From the NCBI GenBank assembly GCA_023053545.1, contig JAKZAN010000002.1:10288790-10352789 (forward strand): a DNA stretch of 64,000 nucleotides. Reading direction: 5' to 3'. Of the stretch, positions 1 to 12,600 are shown in pieces. Under the pieces are notes generated by a model. It was not told the origin of the DNA. It worked only from the letters and a program-made list of their open reading frames with translations, and did no database searches. Each line of letters begins with the position of its first letter. The first letter of the stretch is position 1. A program made the translations under genes and the position numbers. Source of the DNA: Lepidurus packardi. Its lineage: Eukaryota; Arthropoda; Branchiopoda; Notostraca; Triopsidae.

Positions 1-3000
1 GGGACAATTTTGGTACTGGAATTCGTTTCTTGGTGTCAGATGAACAAGGGAACATTCAACAGTTGAATCTTACGGATGAACGTAAGCCTTGATTCCAGGC
101 TGAATATAGTAATCAAATTTTCTCTTTATAGATACAAGCAATTGGATGAGGTTTGTCGAACCAGCTGCTAATCTGGCTGAGCAGAATATTTGCTTGGTTC
201 AGAAAGGATGTAGTCTGTATTTCCTTACCACGAAAGCCATCACTGCCAAGCAAGAGCTAAAGGTTTGGTACAGTCTACCCTACGCACGCGCACACTGTTT
301 ACCTTTACTGATACCTTCCAACCCCGATACCTTTCCATGCTCTGAAAGCGAGCAAGAATTACCCACTGCAGCCGCTTTGCAGAAACGTCTTAAAGCGCAC
401 GAGGCCCCCCCAAACACTCACCAAGGAATTCCTGTCGGCGATCTTAACAGAAAACGCACCCGAAAAGGCAATCGGAAGGTAATAAAAAATCTCGGATTTA
501 AGTAATAAATTTTTAATCGATTTGTAACCGTCTAACTTAGGTTCAGAAGTGTCGGTCATTTGCACAGTCATGGAGAAGTGTACGAACTCTTAAAAAACGC
601 GCGCTGAGACGTTGGCAGAAGACTCAGCTAACGTGTGAATTCTGCTCGAAATCCTTTACTAATTCGGCGCTGTTACAAAGGTTTCTTTGTTATTTTTTAA
701 GAGTTTTTTACATTTTTTGTAAACACTTTTTATGAATTTTTAAAATTTTTTATGAAAATTTAGTTAAAAATTATTGAATTTTTTTAAATTTGTATGAATT
801 TTAACATTTTTTATGAATTTTGCTTAATTCGTATGAAAATTTTTTACACTTTTTATGAAAATTTTTAAAATTTTAAAATTACCTTTTTTAATTAAAATAT
901 TTTTTTTCATTTTATAATTTTTTTTTATTTTTCATGAAAATTAAAAAAAAATGATTTTTTAAATTTTTTTTTTAATTTTCTTTTCTTAAAATGTTTTAGA
1001 CATATGAACTCGGAGCATCAGCATTATTCTTCTAGCAGCTTAACCACTGACACAGAAAGGTAAGGGTAGAGTTCGATAAGAATTAGGGGGAAATTTATCA
1101 AACAGTTTCAGCAGGGTTTTTGGCGTAACGTATAACGAAAGTTCGCTGTGTTGCCAACATTGTCGATTGACGTTTGATTCGATTACGCTGCTCAACCTCC
1201 ATGTACTGGCCCACGCTGCTCAAGCTGCTCAGCAACAAGTCGAGGGAACCATCGCTACTGCGCCAAGTTCGTTTTTGGAAGTAAGACAAGTTCCTGGGGA
1301 TGCAACAGATGGAGTGAAAAATACTGAATCAATTTGTGCAATTGAGAACCAAGACAATCAATGTCCGGCTTGTGCACAAGTACATTGCGCTGAATTCATG
1401 TTCTTTTTTATTACCTTACTATTAAATATTTTAAATCATCTTTCCAGGTGTTCAGTAGTCGATCAGAGCTCATCACGCATGCATCAGCGCATGGGCGCAA
1501 GCAAAACCCCAGATTGAGTAGAAGCGCCAATGCACGTAGACCATATAAGTGCGATTTGTGTTACGGAAGATATGCCACTGAAGAAAAATTGGCCGTAAGT
1601 TTATGATTGTGTTTGAAAAACTGGAATTCTTGAGAATAATCTGCATTTTTTGTTGTCTTATTGTCTTGCAGAAACATATGGTCGTACATTGCGAAGACGA
1701 CGCTAAGCCCTTAGAATGTTCTATGTGCCCTAAGCGGTTTCTATCCCAATCTGCATTAACGTGTCATCAGAAAGTGCATACAGAAACCAAAAGACTTTTA
1801 TCCTGTCCCATATGCCGGCAAGAATTTGAGCAAATTTCTGGTCTGAAGCAACACGTCACTTCGCATATGGAAGGTGGAATATTTCGCTGCCCATCGTGTC
1901 TCAAAGTAATGCTACTAAAGTGTCCTTTTAATTAAGATTAATTCTTACTTGTGTAAGTAGTTTTTTAAGAAATATGCACAGATTAGGAAACATATACGTT
2001 CATTTCACGGCGAAACGAAGGTTTTTTGCACGGTTTGTGGCAAGGATTTTACTGGCAATGATAAGCTCAAGGTGCATATGTTAACGTAAGTATTTTATAT
2101 TGGTATTTTTTAGCTTATAATAATATTTTGTTTATTTGGTATTTATTTTTTCAGACATTCAGATGTGAAAGAATTTCTGTGTTCGCATTGTGGAAAGCAA
2201 TTCAAGCGCAGAGACAAATTGAAGGAACACGTACAGCGGATGCATTCAGCGGAGAGCGAGCAAAGGAAACGGTTAAGAGCTATTAAACTTGCCGAGAAGA
2301 AAAAATTTGTGCCTAAAGTGAGCTCGGTTGTCTATTCTATGAATTATTGCTTAAAAACTTCGTGTTATATTTGATTCCTAGGCACTTCCTTCGGAATATG
2401 ATCGATTTATATACAAGTGTCATTTGTGTTTGGTGGGTTTCAAAAGGCGAGGGACATTAGTGAACCATTTAGCTGTTCGACACCCTGAAGTAAGCCCCCA
2501 AACGATTCCTGAATTAAATCTACCCATTTTGAAGACAATACGCAACTACTATTGCCAGTATTGCAACAAGGTACATTTCCAAAGCTGGAAAGGCTCTTCT
2601 TTAACTTCAGGTGTTATCAAGGTTTATAAGAGCAGTACCAAACGGAAAAATCACATTTTGAAGCATCACCCAGGGCAAGAGTTGCCACTCAGTGGAAGAG
2701 TTAAGGTATTTTTTCATTAGTCGCCGTTTTACAAAGATGGAGAGATACAGTCTTGAATTAGGACGATGAAGTTGATCTTCCCTCGAACTCGTATTACAGT
2801 CAAACTGTTGGGAGTATTGCTGCACAGCCTCATCCCTGTGCATATTGCCATAAGCAGTACGCGTCTCGTGCAAAACTCTTGCAACACCATCGCTCCAAAC
2901 ATCCGGATCAACCTTCCGAACTGGTGAAGATAACATATACAGTTAACACATAATATAATGTTAATATAGTTAAGATAACATATACAGTAACACATAATAT

Positions 3001-3929
3001 AGTGTTAATATAGTCAAGATATAATATAATGTTTATGTATAATCAAATCTGTTTTTCCTGAAAATAGTCTAATACTATTCCTTCGGATGATGAGTCTTCT
3101 GGAGGAGCTTGTAATGAGACACACGACCAAACGGATTCATCTGGTCTAACTTGTGTGGGAGTGCCTTCTCAGTTTCAGTTATCAGGTAAAACGAAGATTG
3201 TCATGACAAGTTTTAAGAGATTCAAGGGTTTATTTTCGTCATAGATTTTACTGTGAGTGACTCGGAGCTACAAGCCCAAGAATTGGAGAACCTGGAGAGC
3301 ATGGTAGATAACCAGCATGGAATGGCAAATAGAGGAAACAAACTTTTTTATAACGAAAGACAATCCCATGTAAGTTTCATATTGTATTCATGAGTTTAAT
3401 TCAGGTGCTGACTTTTCTTTTGTCGTAGAATGCGGAACAGATTTTAATACAACAGGACCCCGTAGCACAAGCCATGCAGGACTTGCAACGAACATTGGCA
3501 AGACCCCATGTGGTTCCCTCATCTCCAACTAGGTCACCCAGTTCACCACACTTTCGTGTGGGGGCTCATTATTACCGCCTGATTCCGCTAAATCCACCTA
3601 CGTTGGAGACGAGTGAAGAAGAAAACCGTACGTTGAGTTTCATTGAATCGGCGTCAGACCAACCCAGAGCTACGTTATTGGTCACGAATGCAGCTAATAT
3701 CCGTGTCAGGACAGCAGTTCCCCTTGCACATCACTTGCCAGGAACTTTTAGCAGTTATAAAACCCCCGGCTATCTGGAAGAGAGTCGAGGAAGTCTAGAA
3801 CCCTCTGAACATGCCCGTTCACAGCTGCAACAACTATTGGCGGTAGCTTCGAGCGAAAATACATTGGCAGAGGTGAATTTAGGGAACAGGAGCTGGGGAT
3901 CTGTAGCAGAATCGTATCCTGCACGTTAA
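1..3929 (+). CDS. PRDM10-like: PRDM10-like PR/SET-domain C2H2 zinc-finger protein (5' partial)
   Basis: Probable nuclear DNA-binding transcription regulator. Fifteen exons join in phase: 1-81, 132-478, 541-680, 1000-1059, 1115-1379, 1448-1594, 1672-1905, 1961-2085, 2155-2317, 2382-2570, 2622-2705, 2762-2923, 3068-3185, 3245-3369, 3429-3929. The first two exons encode the end of a PR domain ([25 protein letters not shown]), closest by memory to PRDM10. Twelve C2H2 fingers follow, each C-X2-C-X12-H-X3-4-H, starting with CEFC and ending with CAYC. The acceptor at 1960/1961 was chosen over one at 1981/1982 because only it gives finger 7 its 12-residue spacing. The Ser/Pro/Gln-rich C-terminal tail has no recognised domain. 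The 5' end lies outside the window. PRDM15 is the main alternative family; PR plus tandem C2H2 is certain, the subfamily less so. Confidence 0.85.
681..999 (+). repeat. AT-rich degenerate repeat in PRDM10-like intron
   Basis: This intron is far longer than its 50-90 nt neighbours. It is almost entirely A/T, built from degenerate copies of a unit resembling TTTTTTATGAAAATTTT that recurs roughly every 20-30 nt between about 715 and 960. It looks like low-complexity expansion. No coding or RNA signal is seen. Confidence 0.6.
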
Positions 3930-4278
3930 ATAGAAAGTGTGCATATTGTTGTATTGGGTGAATGCTTATCATATTTATTCTGGTTGTGGCCATATGTAAA
4001 TGTATACATAATTTATATCAAATTTTTCCTTCAAAAGTAAAGATATCCTGGACTTAATTCCCCCGCAAATTTGAATGAGGTTTAAAGAGACGTTCCAACG
4101 GATTCTCCAATCAGAATAATAGACCCCACCTATATACGAATTCCAAAGTTTGTCACTAGAGGCGCTACGTTAGCCATAACGGTCACTTGGCGCGGTGAAG
4201 TGTTGTTTGAAGACAGAAAAATTTCAATCTGAACTTTCTCCTGCATTTTACCGTAGATTTTAGACAATTTTCTCTACC
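3930..4278. other. Intergenic spacer, PRDM10-like to KIF23
   Basis: About 350 nt between two same-strand genes. It must hold the 3' UTR of the upstream gene and the promoter and 5' UTR of the kinesin gene. I see no clear TATA box, AATAAA, repeat or RNA gene. Confidence 0.5.
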
Positions 4279-7200
4279 ATGATGAAGCCAACGTAAGTAG
4301 TGAAATAAGTTAAGCTTTATCTTTACGAATAATGCTTTAGTTCCTTTGTAAATGCTTTTCGTATTAGTGTTAATTATGCTTATGGTTTATCTTTAACCGA
4401 ACCCAAACGGATAAAGCATGACGCATGTGCATTTTCTGTGTGTGTTTTTGTAACCGTTATTAATCTTATTTTATTCAAACAAGGCGAGGGAAGCTTCCCA
4501 CGCGTCCGGCTGTGGGCCAAACGCCTTCAAAGAAAATGAAACCTACAAACATGTCTGGTACTGTCGACCCTGTCGAAGTTTACTGCAGAGTTAGGCCACT
4601 TGACAATCCCGGGGAAGAGACCTGCCTTACTATCCTCAATAATGCTTCTGTCCAAATCATAGCTCCTGAAAACTCCCAAGCTTTCCGTAGCAATACTAGC
4701 AATACCAAAGCCACCCAATACACTTTTAGAAAGGTTTTCACTGAAAAGGTAAATTGCTCCGTCTAACTTTGACTTGTAGTTATAGCTTTTGCTAATTGTC
4801 TCGTTAATAATATTTTACAGGCCTCACAGAAAGAGATCTTTGATACTGTAGCCTATCCTTTAGTGGAAGACTTGGTTCAAGGACGAAATGGTCTTCTTTT
4901 CGCCTATGGTGTAACCGGGTCTGGGAAAACACATACCATGACTGGCGAACCTATTGATGGCGGTATCGTGCCCCGTTGCTTGGATGTTCTTTTCAATTCT
5001 ATGGGCCATCTCCAAACCAGCAAGTACCTCATCAAACCCGACAAAATGAACAACTTTGAAATTCAGTCCGAAGCTGATGCCATGTTGGAAAGGCAGCAGT
5101 CCTTGACCAACCTTAGGAATGCCAAAACCCCACGAAAGTACGCTACTAGGAAATGCATTTCTATCATTTGTACGGCGTTTTTATTTTATTTATTTCTTCT
5201 CTAGGCGAGGTATGGAGAATGAAAGCGCACGAGTTATGGATACAAGCAAGATCAGCAAAGTCGATGAAGACTGCCAGTATGCGGTTTACGTCTCTTACGT
5301 GGAAGTGTACAACAATATGGTCTTTGATTTGCTTGACGAAACTCCGCTAGACCCTATGAAGCCCAAGTAACAATTCGCTTTAGCTTGACTTTCATTAATC
5401 AAATGTTTTCCATTCGTAGGCAATTTCAGACTAGGATTCTACGAGAAGATGCATTACGTCGTATGTATGTTCATGGCGTCAATGAAGTTGAAGTTAAAGG
5501 CACTGTCGATGCTCTGGAGTTGCTCAATCGTGGTGCCAAGCGTCGCCGGGTAGCCCATACTGCTCTAAACGCAGAATCATCGCGTTCTCACTCCGTCTAC
5601 AACGTGCGTTTGGTCTCCGTACCTTTAGATGGCCAAGGTGGTGCAGCGCTTCATGATAAGCAAGCTTTGGTCATCTCCCAGCTTTCTTTGGTCGACTTGG
5701 CAGGCAGTGAAAGGACAAATCGCACCAAAAATTCCGGGGAAAGGCTTCGAGAAGCTGGTAAACTATCGTCCAATTTCCCTGCTCTCCTTATTTATGGTAA
5801 ACTTGTATAGGGAGCATCAATAACACGCTTATGACTTTGCGTACGTGTATGGAAACTCTCCGAGACAACCAACAGAATGGATCCAACAAGATTGTTCCAT
5901 ATCGCGATTCCAAGATCACTCATTTGTTTAAAACGTACTTTGACGGAGACGGTCGCGTTCGAATGGTGGTTTGTGTCAATCCCCGCGCTGACGATTATGA
6001 TGAGACTATTGTAAATAATGCCATTTCCTATGCTGAGCTATATTTTGAAAATGCGTTGTTTATGTAGTTGGTCATGAAATTTGCCGAAATGACCCAGGAA
6101 GTGCAAATCGTACGGGCACCACCCCCTCCAGTCTCAACACCACGATACGACATTGGACTGACACCTGGGCGGAGGAAGGCCAATAGAGTAAAATTCTGAT
6201 TGTGTAGATCTACTGTCATTTTAATAATTTGAATTTGTAAAGTTACTTACGGAAGCTGGTAAACGACTAGAACAGCAAGGGAAAGATCTGCCTACATCGG
6301 AGTTTGACATTGCTCACGTCTTTACGTAAGTCTTAAAATTTTAAATTCTAATATAATATTATAATAAAACCGGATTACCTTATAATTCCCATAATCCGTA
6401 TACTGTAGGGCGTTGCAAAACCCACCATTCCCGGTGTTAGAGTTGCAGTCGGTGGCAGATGACGTCCTTATTCCTCGGATCATGACCTATCTCGAAACTA
6501 GGCTCCATGAACGAAGTTCGCGAGCTAAGGAACTCCACAACAAGCGTAAATCCTTGTAAAACCTCGCTAGCTTAACTTTATATGCTTATAACTGTTGACA
6601 GAAACGGCATTTCGAAGTGCCTTAGTAGAAAGTCAAACTGAGCTGACCTTGCTTAGAGAGGAAAACTATAAACTAAAATCTGAAGTGTCTGTTCACCGTA
6701 ATCGTGTACAAGGCGTGGAAAACAATTTGATTTCGATTGAAGCGGAAAAAACGATGTAAGCATGATGTGAGGGGTTTTTCACGAAAAGATGTATTTATTT
6801 ATTTTTCGTGCAGGGCTCATAGACGCAATGCGGATTTGGAAAGATACGTAGCAGCCTTGGAAGAAGAGTTGGATGAAAAGGAAGCGCTTTTGAACCAAGG
6901 GGAAGTTGAAAAGGAGCGCATGAAGGGTAAAATGAAAACCCGGATCCAACTGGAAAGGGAACGCATTGCTAAAGAAATGCAACAACGTTGGAAAGATCAG
7001 AAATTGCAAATGCAGGTATTGAAATAGGTGTATTGAAAAGGTGGCATGCATTTGAAGTTCTATCTTTTTAATTTAGAATGAGCTGGCTTTAAAAGACGAC
7101 AAGATTCGTGCCGTGAAAGAGTTGCTAGAATGCAGGGAAGTGCCTCGAGGAACATCTAGAGCGTTTGAGGAAGCTGCTTCTGTCCCGGTTACTCCGCGCA

Positions 7201-7957
7201 AAGTTGGTCCTCCTGTGCCGCCCAAACGAGTAAGATCTTAGAGTTAATGACTTAATTACTATTTATTGTCATCAGTAAGGCTTATGGCCTCTCCAATTTT
7301 ACATCCATATGTCTCTTCTAAATTCTTTCGGATAAAAAATTTTGGAGCCGTAATATTTGTCAAGACTATTCATAAAGTTTTTAACGAACTTTGCAAAATG
7401 CAAATGGAGCGGAATAAAGTTAAATGCACCTATAGGGTCCGGCTGTGTGTAATCCTCGACATCGTCGTTCGCGTTCGGTTGACGAGCATTGGGTAGACCA
7501 TCGACCTGCGGGAACATTGGCTTTGAATACGGTTTTGCAGCCCACGCTTGGCTCCAGAACACGTTCCGTTACGAAATTGACCGAGAAAGACATTACCCAA
7601 TCCAAAGCTGCTCATTACATCCTAACGACCCAGGAACAAGACTCGGATGGACAACTGGAAACCAAATTCTATAAGGTAAAGACTACCAATCTTGAGATTT
7701 TTGTTAAATTGCTTGTTTAGGGAGATGTACTGCCAACGGTAGGAGGAGGAGCCCAAGTTGTATTGCAAGATGTAGAGATTTTAACACAACGCTCCCCGAC
7801 TTCGCCGCGTCACTTGCGTTCCTCAAGTGGCTATAAACGTGGAAGCGACGGCAAGCCAAAGAACAGTTCTTTAGGGCGAGACGAAGTGGAGAACAGATGT
7901 TCAGTAGCAATAGAAGGACACCCACAAGGCAGACGGCCCAAGAAATCTTGCTTGTAA
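4279..7957 (+). CDS. KIF23: Kinesin-6 KIF23 / MKLP1 / Pavarotti
   Basis: Plus-end-directed kinesin-6 motor. In the family it pairs with the RhoGAP RACGAP1/CYK-4 as centralspindlin, bundling midzone microtubules and driving cytokinesis. Fourteen in-phase exons (4279-4292, 4484-4748, 4821-5137, 5205-5366, 5420-5757, 5811-6010, 6068-6187, 6243-6325, 6409-6545, 6602-6755, 6814-7015, 7077-7229, 7436-7675, 7721-7957) encode about 873 aa, near human isoform length. Visible motor signatures are [11 protein letters not shown] at the start, P-loop GVTGSGKT (residues 123-130), switch I NAESSRSH and switch [13 protein letters not shown] neck region ([10 protein letters not shown]-like), a Glu/Lys/Arg-rich coiled coil and a basic tail with [13 protein letters not shown], shared with KIF23, follow. 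The start ATG lies in a 14-nt first coding exon. The donor at 6545/6546 was preferred to a downstream one because it keeps the frame open. Confidence 0.95.
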
Positions 7958-8272
7958 TAAGCAGCCAACGGCATACTTCCAATGGACTAATTGAGGACAT
8001 GCAAACATGAATTTTCCTCGATACTTTATAATTAACATAACTTTTCAGCGTTTCGTTTAATTCGCGCTATAGTCTGCAGTAATCCATTTAGATGCTTAAC
8101 ATACATCTACTTCTTATTCCCAATTCAACTTGGCTATATCCGTCTTGTATGTTAATTTGAGCGTATTGTTACGCGTTCTCGTAATTGAAAGTTTCGTTTC
8201 CGAAATTTATGTATGAAATAATGCAATTATATTAAGCAACAAAATCCACGCATTGGTTCAGTAAAAAAAAGT
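7958..8272. other. Spacer between convergent genes KIF23 and SNAPC5-like
   Basis: 315 nt of AT-rich sequence that should contain both 3' UTRs. No repeat or RNA gene is seen. Confidence 0.5.
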
Positions 8273-8787
8273 TTACAGTTGTAAAAGACATTCTTCTTCA
8301 TCAAACTCTTCATCATACTCTTCATTAGGATTTCTCCCTAACAGAAGTGGACTATTAGTTTTTATGACATAAAATATAGCTGTATGTTTACTTAGGGCTA
8401 AGATGAGTTCTTGCTCGTTAACTTGTTCGTTTTCAACCAATTCCATTCGCTCTACACTTCCGGATGCATCGTTCGAAAAGTCAGGACGTCTGGTGGAAGT
8501 AGGAGAGTGCAAACTCTTGGTTATGTTGCTGACCATCTGCTCCCTTTGTTTCTCTGTCAGGTTGAGTTCTTCGATCTGGGGATTAAAGTATAAGTAATAA
8601 GTTATTATTATATTATTGTTAATTAGTATTATTACTTTAAAGGTCAAAGAACGAAGTTTTTTCTTACTTTAAGCCTATTAAGTTGCTCTTCAAACATTGC
8701 AATGGCCGCTTTTAGAGACGTTTCCTCAAGCTTAAGCTTCCGTAATTGGGCGAGCTTCTTTCCCTTGGCGGAAACCTTAGTCGACAT
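8273..8787 (-). CDS. SNAPC5-like: SNAPC5-like small subunit of the snRNA-activating complex
   Basis: Two exons (8668-8787, then 8273-8575) encode 140 aa. After a basic N-terminus, a heptad-rich segment with EEQLNRLK running into IEELNLTE matches the SNAPC5 (SNAP19) N-terminal helix, where the human protein has a similar run ending DQLNRLKVEELAL. The protein ends in a strongly acidic tail (NEEYDEEFDEEE), also a SNAPC5 trait. In animals SNAPc binds the proximal sequence element of snRNA genes, and SNAPC5 stabilises the complex through coiled-coil contact. The intron is a clean GTAAG...CAG in phase 0. The family is short and weakly conserved, so an unrelated small coiled-coil protein is possible. 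Confidence 0.65.
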
Positions 8788-9684
8788 GTTTACATGACGC
8801 TGATTTTACACACGGGGCTAAATGACGCCTATTCGGTGGAAATTTTCTTCCGACGTGTGGTGCCACCAACTGGTAAATAAAGCGAATATGAAGCTTAGAA
8901 TTTGCAGGAGTATTAGGATTAGGGTGCGTTTCTTGACGCTTTTTCGGATGACATCCACAACTTGTCTACTTCGGGCATTTAGGTGCTCCTTTTGATGTTT
9001 TTTTCGGAGCGAGTTTCCTAACCGACCTAAACGAACCTAACCGAACAGAAGCTAACCTAACAAACATTCATTTTATAACAAAATAACTCAATTATAGACA
9101 CAGTTTAACAAATCACAGCACTTCAGGTCGTTTTCACACGCCCTGAACTTCAGAAGCCGGTCGCTATTTACGAGGTCGCTATATACAACGTCGTTTTTGA
9201 CACGGTCGTTTCTGTGCACGGTGGTTTTGAAATGACATGAACGAACCTAACCTAACCATGACGTTAACTTGGTGGACATTAATGTCAGTTAAATTCAATA
9301 TTCATTAGTTCACCTTCCCAGACAGAAACTGCTCTCTTCATACCCATATCGCGCCACAGAATGGTTAGCGGTCAGATGGGTTAGCTTCTGGCAGGTTCGA
9401 TCTTCCGAAAATTGTCATATTGTAGCTTCTATTTTACAAGGGCAAGAAGTTTTGCCGGGTTTACCTTTACGATTGGAACTAGATTGAAATTAGCTTGCTT
9501 TGTATTGTATCGATGGTACTTTCGCTCCAAAGCTTTCGATTGTGATACTGATAGGTAAACAAGCTTGTATGTGATTCACGGAATCGTAGTTCATATCTGC
9601 ACGGAGACGATATTTTAGCTTGAATTTTTCGTCTGTTGATGTCAACAGATTAGCATGAAATTGAAGTAAGCTTTAAACTGAAAA
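8788..9684. other. Divergent intergenic region upstream of SNAPC5-like and USP8
   Basis: About 900 nt shared by two divergently transcribed genes, so it must contain both promoters. It holds short CCTAA-type runs (about 9000-9060 and 9240-9260) and a dispersed-repeat copy listed separately. A tRNA-like B-box string (GGTTCGATC) at about 9411 lacks a cloverleaf and is not called. No further gene is seen. Confidence 0.5.
9140..9235 (+). repeat. Dispersed repeat, copy A
   Basis: GCCCTGAACTTCAGAAGCCG, then GACACGGTCGTTTCTGTG and a GGTGGTTTTG run, recur in the same order and orientation at about 33635-33735 with substitutions and an internal gap of roughly 17 nt. Short CCTAACC runs lie close to both copies. 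Probably a decayed transposable-element fragment; the family is unknown. Confidence 0.6.
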
Positions 9685-12600
9685 ATGACAGATAAATTAA
9701 AAGACATCTACATCGCGTCTTCCATTGGGGAGTTGAACAAATTGGCCGAAATTGGAGCAACCTGGAGGAACAAGGGTGCTAAAATGTAAGAATAACAATG
9801 TCGGATTAATTTTCTGACCATTTGTTTCATGTTTGTCTATCTTCTTGTTGTAGGTTATGCAACACTGCGGGGAAAGTGTTCGATGAAGCCAAGATATCAA
9901 AACTAGACGGAGACCAAGAGAGGAGCTACACCCTTTTTATGAAGTTCCTTAACCTATTCTCATACATTAAAAAGTCGGAGGAATACCGAAAGGATAAGGC
10001 ATATTTTGACAAATTGATTGGATCCAAAAAGCTCGTTCAGGCTATAGAAGAGGCCGAAGAGATTCAAAAGAGTCTAATCAAAAGGCAAGTTTAGTAAATT
10101 AAATATGAGCTACGTTGTAAGCTAATCGTTCTTAATTTGTCTTTAAAACAGATATACACTTCGGGAAGAAGAGAGAGAAGCTGTGAAGCTTCTTAAAGAC
10201 CTTGACTTGAAAAAAATGGTTACTCCTGCGAAAGTTTCCAGTTTTTCTTTCCCAACCACAACAAACGGACTAGATTCCGTTATTAAACCTTCAATTTCGG
10301 AACCATTGACCGATTTTATTAGTAGCAATGAACTGTATGTCATGCTACAACAGCGTTCATTAGCTGTATTGATAATGGACGTCAGAAAGCTAGATAACTT
10401 CGAAGTGTCTCGCGTTAAGCATGACTGCTGTATAAACATTCCAGCTGAAGTATTGCAGCCTGGGTAAAAACTACTTACATAATACTGATGTGACATCTAA
10501 GATTATGTTGTAGACTAACAGCCTCGCAGCTAGAAAAGCTCCTTCCAAGGAGATCTAAAGAATGGTGGCCTCGTCGACTTACTGCTGACAGGATCATATT
10601 AGTGGATTGGTTTGGCAAAGCCGAACAGAGTGTATCTATTGAAATTTTAAAAACAGTCATGACGAAAGTAAGAATTATTTATATTTACAGTTACTGGTTT
10701 TATTGTTTTTGTTTCGGCTTTTGTCAGTGGGATCCCTTGAAAAGTTACAGAGGACATATCCAAATATTAGAACAAGGTTACGAGGATTGGCTGTTACGAT
10801 ACCCAATGTCAACTACAAACTCCATGGTGGATGTGCCAACTAGGCATATGCATGCGAAAACTAATGTGTTAAACGACATTTCTGGTAAGTTTTTCCTTTT
10901 TTATTTGTTTCTGTTATTTATTAATTTCTTTTTGGCATTTTCCCCTCATTAATTGATGTTTTCTTAGTGAACTTCTCTTACCCTAATTTGGACGAGACCT
11001 TAGACTATACTGCAATTGAAAACTCCAAGGAGACTGTGATCGATGTAGTAGATTTACCAAGAAATCAGCCTCTTCCTAATCCGACTCTCGTTTCTGTCCG
11101 CCCTGCTGTCAATCGCTCAGTAAAACCGACTATGAAATCTTCCAAACTGAATTCAAAGCTTGACGATATGAAAGATGCACCAAGCACTCCTTTCCCTTAC
11201 AAAAATTCCACACCTGATCCCCCGACGACGGTTTCTCCAAGAGTTTCAAGTAAAAGCGGTTCGAGCTTTTCTTTTATATAAGCTATTTTAACTTACTCGC
11301 GCTCTGTAGGCATTCCGGTCATTGACAGACAAGCCAAAGCCCAAGCGTTAGCGCGTTTTAACAGCCAATTAGACAAAGATCTCGAGTATGCTATGCACTA
11401 GGTATTTGTGAGCTAACAATGCTTGTGTTTAGGTTGTCACGTAAACAGAGGGACTTGGAACAAGAGTGGGCTAAAGTGCGAGCCAAGCAAACAGCAGAAG
11501 CTGAAGAAAGCATGCGAATTATCCTTCAAGAAAGAGAGGAGGCGCTTTTGAAGAAACTGGAAGAGTTTGCGAAACAGGACGAGGAACAGCAACGATTGAT
11601 CCAGGAGCTACGGCTACAGTTGGAACAACAGCGTATGAAAGAAGTTTCAATTCCTAAACTTGATGATGAACAGAGGTAAACTTAACAGCCCTTAACAGTC
11701 TAAATAATACTTCCTGATGATACGCTTACTAGGAAAACAGAAGAAGAGGATAAAATTCTCCGTGAAAAGGAGGAGATAAAGAGAAAACTTGCCGATGAAG
11801 TCGACAGACTCCGTACGGAAAGGAAGCGTAAGCAAGAGGAAGCGAAACGCTTGCAAGAACAGCAAGAAGCTGCTAAACCAGTTGTAGAAGCAAAGGAAAC
11901 TCCGGCTCCTGTGATAGGTAAACCACAGCGCCCGATTTCCTTGGAACGTAAAGGTATACATACAGTAGATATACATACAATAGATACAGTTTATTGTGAT
12001 CACTGGTTCTTAGAATCAGCCGCTTTATGAAATCGTATTTTAAAGGACTGATTCAAAATGAGAAATTTCATAGCATTTTAATCGGTTATTAGAATCACAC
12101 TTTCGGATGTTATAATCAATTTCAAACGAATCTTCACACGTACAGTAACGAAACTACAGTAATGATTGCTACGTGGACTTTGTATATTGACCAATGACAT
12201 TGCTTTTACGTCGTCTTAAACAATCCTGTCATTTCCAGCCAACTACTACGCTTAGGGAGAAATCCCTTCAAAAGTCCCTTGACTGGGAAAATTAGAAGGG
12301 ATTCGTGTTGAGAACACTACCGAAGCGTGGGTGTAGGCTTCAAAGCGCAGTGTTAGTTGTGTTTTCGACGTGTGGTTATATAAAAAGGGCGACGAACAAG
12401 AAAAGAGTTGATTTAAATGTAAAACAGAAATTGGGACTCATTGAAACTTATGTTAAATTTTAAAGATTTGCCACGAAGGGAAGTGGCCGTTAAGTTAGGA
12501 ATTCCTCAATCATCTCTATCAATATTGTGAAAAACCGTTACGAAATAAACAATAGTGGGCTTAGTGAATCTAGAAAAAGGAAAAACGTGTGGGAAAATGT

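Noticed and set aside
9355-9430. Possible tRNA or tRNA-derived SINE (GGTTAGCGGTC and GGTTCGATC strings)
   Set aside because: A- and B-box-like strings occur, but I could not fold acceptor, D and anticodon arms with proper spacing.
11953-11964. Alternative donor at 11964 joining USP8 directly to 12952
   Set aside because: It keeps the frame but uses a weak donor and skips the 12800-12894 exon, which has good splice sites and fits the stronger donor at 11953.
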